A DNA stretch of 64,000 nt from JAIYCX01 sp964353175. GTDB lineage: Bacteria > Bdellovibrionota_C > UBA2361 > SZUA-149 > DAOLCO01. Under the pieces are notes generated by a model, which ran no database searches, was not told the DNA's origin, and worked only from the letters and a program-made list of their open reading frames with translations. This document shows, piece after piece, positions 59,080-64,000 of the stretch. The stretch is from contig CAYGUX010000001.1 of assembly GCA_964353175.1 (NCBI GenBank), positions 299,380 to 363,379 on the forward strand, in the 5' to 3' direction. The position numbers and the translations under genes were made by a program. Position 1 is the stretch's first letter. Each line of letters starts with the position of its first letter.

Positions 59080-60651
59080 ATGAATAACCTACAAGAACTA
59101 ACGCTCATTTTTCTAGCAATACCCCCAGTAAGTTTATTCGTTTCATGGTTGATATCTTGCTCTACTCAGAATCTACACTCTAACTGGATGCTAAGGTTAA
59201 AAATACTAGAATTTATAACAGCATCCTTAGCGTTTCTTCTATCCCTACTTTTTGATCCACTTGAAATAAATTACGTTAGCGTTAATCTCTTTGGAAATCT
59301 AAACTTGGATCTAGGCCTTAGGGCGGATCTACTGTCCACTTCCGTCTTAGCCACAACCACCCTACTCTCTCTTTGTATATTTAGATATTCCATCACCTAT
59401 CTTGATGGAGATAAAAATATAAATAGATATTTTAGAGACTTTCAATGGACTGTCTTTTCTGTTGTTATCTTAACTTTGTCGAATAATTTACTACTATTCT
59501 TTTTAGCTTGGTTGGGAACTAGCTTCGGTTTAGATAAGTTGCTAAAACATTTCGACAAAAGGCCAAACGCTGTTATGGCTGCTAGGAAAAAATGGTTTAT
59601 TAGCCGCATTGGAGACTGCGCTCTCCTATTGGGAATAATACTGGCCCTAGATACACTAGGGACTCTAAACTACACAGAGATTTTCATAGTCGCTGCTCAT
59701 CGTGAGAATACGAGTAATCCATTCCATCAAACTAGCCTGAACCTTACATGCTTTTTCTTCGTACTTGGAGCGATGGCAAAGTCGGCACAATTTCCCTTTC
59801 ATTTTTGGCTACCCGAAACGATGGAAGCTCCAACTCCGGTTTCTGCCTTAATGCATGCGGGAGTAATTAATGCCGGAGGCTATCTAATTATTCGCTTAGC
59901 TCCCTTGTTAGCAAACGCCACTATGGCCAATTCGCTACTTACCCTCATTGGAGGGATTACTGCCGTCCTAGGAGCTCTGATAATGATGACTCAAACTGAT
60001 GTAAAAAGACAACTAGCATACTCTACAATAAGCCAACTGGGATTTATGATGATTCAATGTGGATTAGGAGCATACAAACTTGCTCTATTTCATATATTTG
60101 CTCATGGATTCTACAAAGCTCACCTATTTTTATCTACTGCATCAGCCTTGGAGGACGAGAAAGCTCCAAAAAGAAACCTTTCAATATTTGGATTAGTAAT
60201 TTCTTACGCCATAGCAGGTTCCCTAATTCTAATAGCCCTAAATAGCAGCTCAAATGAAATTTTCACATCGCCTTCTCACTTAATATATTTAGCGATTTTA
60301 TCTTTGGCGATCACTCAAATAATTGGATCCAGAAAAGAACTACGCAATGCAATCATTTTCAATGGCTACCCAGCCATTAGGTACATATTCATAAGTCTTG
60401 CAATTTACACCTCTTATGAAATGTATTTTTCTCCGAACTTAGAATCTCTTATGCCCTCTCATTCAAGTACTAACCCCATATCATCGGTCACCATCTTATC
60501 TCTATTTGTATTGTTTTCGATAGGGATCTACTTAGCTAAAGCGATGCAAGATCTTTCGAGTAAAAGAGCCAAGAGAATATGGAGCTTCTTCTACAATGGA
60601 GCGTACATACCCCACATATCATCTAGAATGCTAAACATCATTTTAAAATAG
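59080..60651 (+). CDS. dabB: DabB-type proton-conducting membrane subunit (NuoL-like)
   Basis: 523 residues with about thirteen hydrophobic helices. It has the complex I antiporter-like core: LDLGLRADLLSTSVLATTTL, LAWLGTSFGLDKLLKHFD, AMAKSAQFPFHFWLPETMEA with the conserved lysine, PTPVSALMHAGVINAGGYLI with the histidine, and DVKRQLAYSTISQLGFMMIQ. It is twelve bases before dabA. DabB is thought to couple proton flow to CO2 hydration by DabA in the cytoplasmic membrane. Confidence 0.9.
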   Translation: MNNLQELTLIFLAIPPVSLFVSWLISCSTQNLHSNWMLRLKILEFITASLAFLLSLLFDPLEINYVSVNLFGNLNLDLGLRADLLSTSVLATTTLLSLCIFRYSITYLDGDKNINRYFRDFQWTVFSVVILTLSNNLLLFFLAWLGTSFGLDKLLKHFDKRPNAVMAARKKWFISRIGDCALLLGIILALDTLGTLNYTEIFIVAAHRENTSNPFHQTSLNLTCFFFVLGAMAKSAQFPFHFWLPETMEAPTPVSALMHAGVINAGGYLIIRLAPLLANATMANSLLTLIGGITAVLGALIMMTQTDVKRQLAYSTISQLGFMMIQCGLGAYKLALFHIFAHGFYKAHLFLSTASALEDEKAPKRNLSIFGLVISYAIAGSLILIALNSSSNEIFTSPSHLIYLAILSLAITQIIGSRKELRNAIIFNGYPAIRYIFISLAIYTSYEMYFSPNLESLMPSHSSTNPISSVTILSLFVLFSIGIYLAKAMQDLSSKRAKRIWSFFYNGAYIPHISSRMLNIILK

Positions 60652-60663
60652 GATTTCCAGACT

Positions 60664-63144
60664 ATGTTAAACTCAATCAAATCACACGATAGCAATAATC
60701 AATCCAACGACTCTATAAATGACTTAGCAGAAAACAAATACGAACAGCAAAAAATCACCGAGATAATAAAGCGCGCTTCCCAGATTATCACACCTTCCTG
60801 GCCACTACATTCATTTGTGGCTGTCAACCCCTTCTACAACTTGCGAGACGAGCTATCCTACCATGCATTTTCTAAGCTTTCCCTTATAAGTGGCAAGAAC
60901 TTATTCCTGCCCATGGAAGTATTTTTAGAAAAACATAACTCGGGCGAGATTACGAATAGCCACATAAGTAAGGCCATAAAATCCTTAATAGAGGTGGGAA
61001 TCACACTTGATTACGATATAGATACATTTATTAAGGAATCCAGAAAGGAATCTAAGCTAGAACAAAGTTTTCAAACCTACTCAGATTTTATTTCCGAAAA
61101 AGAAAAATGCAACTTAACTAATATTTTCATAGAACAAATCTCTAAATATTGCTCCAGCTACTACGACCAAGGGCAAGCAGCTTTTAGCCTTCGAGAAAGT
61201 AAGGAGAGACTTTTTTCGCAATGGATCGACATAATAGGCTTAGATGCATCTCTTAAATATTTGGGGTATTTTTCGAAATTCAGCTTTACCCCCTATGCTA
61301 ACAAAGACCCCTTAGAGGTCATTCATAAATGTGCAATTACACTTGGACTTCTTAATGACTCCAGCCTAGAGGTCTACCTAATGAAGGTATGCTATCATTT
61401 AATCGGTTGGTGTGGTCACGTAAGTTATCAAAATTGGCAAGAAAGTCTGGGTTTAACTAGCAGAGGGAAGGGCACAAAGGTAGAAGATTTACTAGCGATG
61501 TACATGCTTTATGAATGTTATGTAAAACAAAGATATTCTCAACATGATATAGAATGGTATGGTCTCTTAGACACACAACTTGGTAACTTCCACAGATCTA
61601 TCAAGACTCTCAATCCTAGACTTAAACGACTCTGTGCATGGCAGCGTGCATATGAATGGTCATTTCAAGATCACATTTCAGAGTCAATACAAATGAATGG
61701 TTTTATAGAAGATACGACGAATACAGAAAAGAAGGTTCAGATGATTTTTTGTATCGACGTAAGAAGCGAAATACTTAGACGTAATATAGAAAAAGTAAGT
61801 AGCCAAATCTCAACCCATGGGTTTGCAGGCTTTTTTGGTGTAGGCTTAAATTGCCAGCATCAAAATTATGAAGATGCTACATACAGATGCCCAGTTCTCT
61901 TACAGCCTACAATTAATATATTAGAAAAATTTAGTGAATCTGACTCTAGAGTTAGAAAAGGCGCGCTATCTTTAGAAAGATTCTTTAGTGGTCTCAAGCA
62001 GGGACTGACTTCTTCGTTTTTATACGTTGAATTTTTTGGCTTCATGTCCGGATTTAAGATAATTAAGCAAGCGTTAGGAATAAGAGAAAGCAAACCATCT
62101 CTATTTAAAAAGAAATTTAACGACTCTAGCACATTAGAAAACGGCTTGGACTTAGATAGAAAAGTAAGTATTGCTACTTTTACGTTGACTCATTTGGGAA
62201 TACGAAATTTCTCTGACACTGTAATTGTCTGTGGGCATGGCAGTGTGACAAGTAATAACGCATACGCTTCCTCTCTTGACTGCGGAGCATGTGGCGGGCA
62301 TGCAGGAGATTTAAACGCAAGAGTAATTTGCGAAATCCTAAACAACGCAGATGTTAGAAGTGAATTATCAAGGCAAGGTAAATTTCAGATACCTAAGGAA
62401 ACATACTTTATACCAGCTATTCACGAAACCATTTCACAAGAGATCATTATTCTTGAAAAGGAATCTATACCTTCATCTCATAAGGAAATTCTACAAAACC
62501 TAGAAAACACACTAACCCTAGCCTCTCAAAACTCTCAAAATGAACGTGAAAAACTCTCGCAAGCTAACATAGGCCATGATTGCATAAAACGCATTGAAAA
62601 CTGGGCTGAAGTTAGACCAGAGTGGGCCCTAGCGCGAAACGCTTGTTTCATAATAGCTCCGAGAGAAAGAACACTAAGGCTTAACCTCGAAGGAAGATCT
62701 TTTTTACATGATTATGACTGGCACATTGATGATGAGATGAAAACCTTAGAGCTCATAATGACAGCTCCCATGCTAGTCACCAATTGGATTAACATGCAGT
62801 ATTACGCATCATCCGTTTGCATGGATACATATGGATCAGGAAACAAAGTAATACATAACATAGTTGGATCCTTTGGAGTATGCGAAGGTAATGGGGGAGA
62901 CTTGAGAATAGGGCTACCTTTTCAGTCTGTACACGATGGGACGAAATTAATTCACGAACCACTTAGACTAAGCGTATTCATCGAAGCTCCACAGAAAGAA
63001 ATAGAAAAAATCATAGCTAAACATCCCACGGTAAGAGAGCTAATAGACAATGCGTGGTTACATATATTTTGTATTGATAGCATGGAAGGAAGTGTTAGCT
63101 ACAGACATAATAGTTGCAGATACGAGGTTCTTGGTAGCCACTGA
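60664..63144 (+). CDS. dabA: DabA inorganic carbon transporter subunit (DUF2309)
   Basis: 826 residues. The carbonic-anhydrase-like zinc site is intact: Cys and Asp in MIFCIDVRSEILRRNIE, His in VCGHGSVTSNN and Cys in LDCGACGGHAGDLNAR. WPLHSFVAVNPFYNL near the N-terminus and GVCEGNGGDLRIGLPFQSVH near the C-terminus are also family-typical. With DabB it forms an energy-coupled CO2-to-bicarbonate accumulator. No carboxysome or RuBisCO gene is in the window, so it may serve anaplerotic carboxylations. Confidence 0.93.
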   Translation: MLNSIKSHDSNNQSNDSINDLAENKYEQQKITEIIKRASQIITPSWPLHSFVAVNPFYNLRDELSYHAFSKLSLISGKNLFLPMEVFLEKHNSGEITNSHISKAIKSLIEVGITLDYDIDTFIKESRKESKLEQSFQTYSDFISEKEKCNLTNIFIEQISKYCSSYYDQGQAAFSLRESKERLFSQWIDIIGLDASLKYLGYFSKFSFTPYANKDPLEVIHKCAITLGLLNDSSLEVYLMKVCYHLIGWCGHVSYQNWQESLGLTSRGKGTKVEDLLAMYMLYECYVKQRYSQHDIEWYGLLDTQLGNFHRSIKTLNPRLKRLCAWQRAYEWSFQDHISESIQMNGFIEDTTNTEKKVQMIFCIDVRSEILRRNIEKVSSQISTHGFAGFFGVGLNCQHQNYEDATYRCPVLLQPTINILEKFSESDSRVRKGALSLERFFSGLKQGLTSSFLYVEFFGFMSGFKIIKQALGIRESKPSLFKKKFNDSSTLENGLDLDRKVSIATFTLTHLGIRNFSDTVIVCGHGSVTSNNAYASSLDCGACGGHAGDLNARVICEILNNADVRSELSRQGKFQIPKETYFIPAIHETISQEIIILEKESIPSSHKEILQNLENTLTLASQNSQNEREKLSQANIGHDCIKRIENWAEVRPEWALARNACFIIAPRERTLRLNLEGRSFLHDYDWHIDDEMKTLELIMTAPMLVTNWINMQYYASSVCMDTYGSGNKVIHNIVGSFGVCEGNGGDLRIGLPFQSVHDGTKLIHEPLRLSVFIEAPQKEIEKIIAKHPTVRELIDNAWLHIFCIDSMEGSVSYRHNSCRYEVLGSH

Positions 63145-63158
63145 TGATATTGAATATT

Positions 63159-64000
63159 TCATAACATCCCCTTTAGCTTTTCGAGTAACTCAATAGCTCC
63201 GGGTTCTGGATCTTTATATTTCTCCAATGCAAAGTTTAAAGTTTTAATTGCGTTCTCAATTTCGCCTTTTTTAGCTTGAGCTTGAAGCAAGGTAGCACTT
63301 AAGCGATATTCATAAATTGATCCTTCCCATTCAGAATCAGCCTCAATCTCACCATTTGGATTTAGTATAATGGCCATGCTTTCTAAGCTAATATTAGGCT
63401 CAGATACTTTTTTTAAGGTAAAAATGTGTGGAGTCAAATTTCTTTCATAATCCTTAGCATCGAAAGGCACATTAAGATTCTGAGAGTTTTGAATATGAAA
63501 TCCCATTTCTCTAAATACTTTCAGTAAAACAATTTCGGGGTACCCCCGAATAGTAATAGTATCCTCTTTTACAACTTTCGGATTGTCTCCTATGTAAAGT
63601 TGCAAGACGACATAGTAATCAAGTTTTACTATCCTATGTATTTCCATGAGAATATTAGGCAATAGGCATAATGGAATATGATTTAGACAGGCAAAAGAAT
63701 AAATGAGGTCAAATGAATTGTCTTTATATTCGCTTAAATCCTTACCGTTTGCGAGAGCGAGTGAAATGTTTGAATGGTCTAAAAGAAGGTCTTTTGACTT
63801 TAGAATCGCTACCTCGGAAACATCTGAACCCACAACCGTTTTAAACACACCTGAAGCCGATTTCAGGATTCGGCCAACCCCACAACCATATTCCAAAACC
63901 TTCCAATTTTTAAAGTGACGGTGATCTAAGTGCTCAAGAATTAACTCCAAGTCACGCCTCCCACTTGCCCACATCTCTTCATCTGAATCCACAAAATCTC
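63159..64000 (-). CDS. SAM-dependent methyltransferase, 5' end at window edge
   Basis: The frame stays open to the window edge; a GTG at 63992 is possible but the preceding codons also read as protein, so the gene is probably partial. The class I methyltransferase domain shows KVLEYGCGVGRILKSASGVF, VVGSDVSEVAILKSKDLL, and YSFACLNHIPLCLLPNILME. The last ~60 residues form helices (LLQAQAKKGEIENAIKTLNF) like a TPR-type tail. The substrate is unknown; the style resembles methyltransferases of surface-glycan loci. Confidence 0.8.
   Translation of the reverse strand, partial: DFVDSDEEMWASGRRDLELILEHLDHRHFKNWKVLEYGCGVGRILKSASGVFKTVVGSDVSEVAILKSKDLLLDHSNISLALANGKDLSEYKDNSFDLIYSFACLNHIPLCLLPNILMEIHRIVKLDYYVVLQLYIGDNPKVVKEDTITIRGYPEIVLLKVFREMGFHIQNSQNLNVPFDAKDYERNLTPHIFTLKKVSEPNISLESMAIILNPNGEIEADSEWEGSIYEYRLSATLLQAQAKKGEIENAIKTLNFALEKYKDPEPGAIELLEKLKGML

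Noticed and set aside
1..64000. CRISPR array, prophage or integron
   Set aside because: No regularly spaced direct repeats, no Cas, capsid, terminase or integrase gene, and no attC-like array between cassettes were seen.

Overview
This is about 64 kb of AT-rich DNA from a diderm (Gram-negative) bacterium. The diderm call rests on a heptose kinase, an OmpA/Pal-type outer-membrane protein, lipoproteins and LPS- or polysaccharide-type glycosyltransferases. Several gene sets have a proteobacterial flavour: a MnmD-MnmC fusion, a cyclopropane-fatty-acid cluster and a DabA/DabB pair. I cannot place the phylum without a search. Host genes are AT-rich, often lack a clear Shine-Dalgarno (SD) sequence, and are tightly packed and translationally coupled within operons. 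No rRNA, tRNA or CRISPR array was found.

Layout. 1-4.4 kb: glycosyltransferases and an MsbA-like ABC exporter. 3.8-11.2 kb: a lipid-modification cluster (DUF3833 lipoprotein, GPH-family MFS, SDR, FAD amine-oxidase-like protein, a fused DUF1365-cyclopropane synthase, chalcone-isomerase-like protein, SnoaL-like protein). 11.3-14.2 kb: a PA14-containing membrane glycosyltransferase and a decayed copy of it. 14.4-20.3 kb: small proteins, a HEPN-MNT toxin-antitoxin pair, a second HEPN remnant, REP-like hairpins, a 144-bp MITE-like element and fragments of an ABC exporter gene and of rsmG. 20.3-30.6 kb: a TrmB-like regulator, D-amino-acid oxidase, asparaginase, a large structured non-coding element, rsmG-mnmG, a second HEPN-MNT pair, a lytic transglycosylase, pirin and a second MITE copy. 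30.7-35.6 kb: a MarR regulator, a DUF3617 protein, a glycosyltransferase and two cassettes. 35.7-42.0 kb: an aryl-polyene-like KS-DH-KR-KS operon with a flavin halogenase-like enzyme, ACP and phosphopantetheinyl transferase. 43.6-54.4 kb: a truncated HprK-like gene, rplS, cinA, a redoxin, a polysaccharide deacetylase, RidA, OmpA, a GT2, mnmC and a lipoprotein. 56.4-57.8 kb: a heptose kinase-cupin fusion. 58.6-63.1 kb: a winged-helix regulator and the DabB/DabA inorganic-carbon pump. The right edge holds a partial methyltransferase.

The most unusual signal is a set of about nine isolated single-gene units scattered between host operons: an FGGY kinase, a sugar-phosphate isomerase-like protein and seven small proteins I do not recognise. 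They look more GC-rich than their neighbours. All have an intergenic leader rich in hairpins, an SD sequence, one ORF and a private intrinsic terminator. At least six leaders carry a shared box, GGGTAGAAG or a close variant, and in four of these it lies just downstream of a candidate promoter. Two divergent units at 54.6-56.1 kb have homologous leaders with compensatory changes in a hairpin. A tenth copy of the box, at 51.8 kb, heads a promoter-terminator unit with no convincing gene. I read these as imported self-contained cassettes sharing a conserved 5' RNA element. That is inference and needs a database search.
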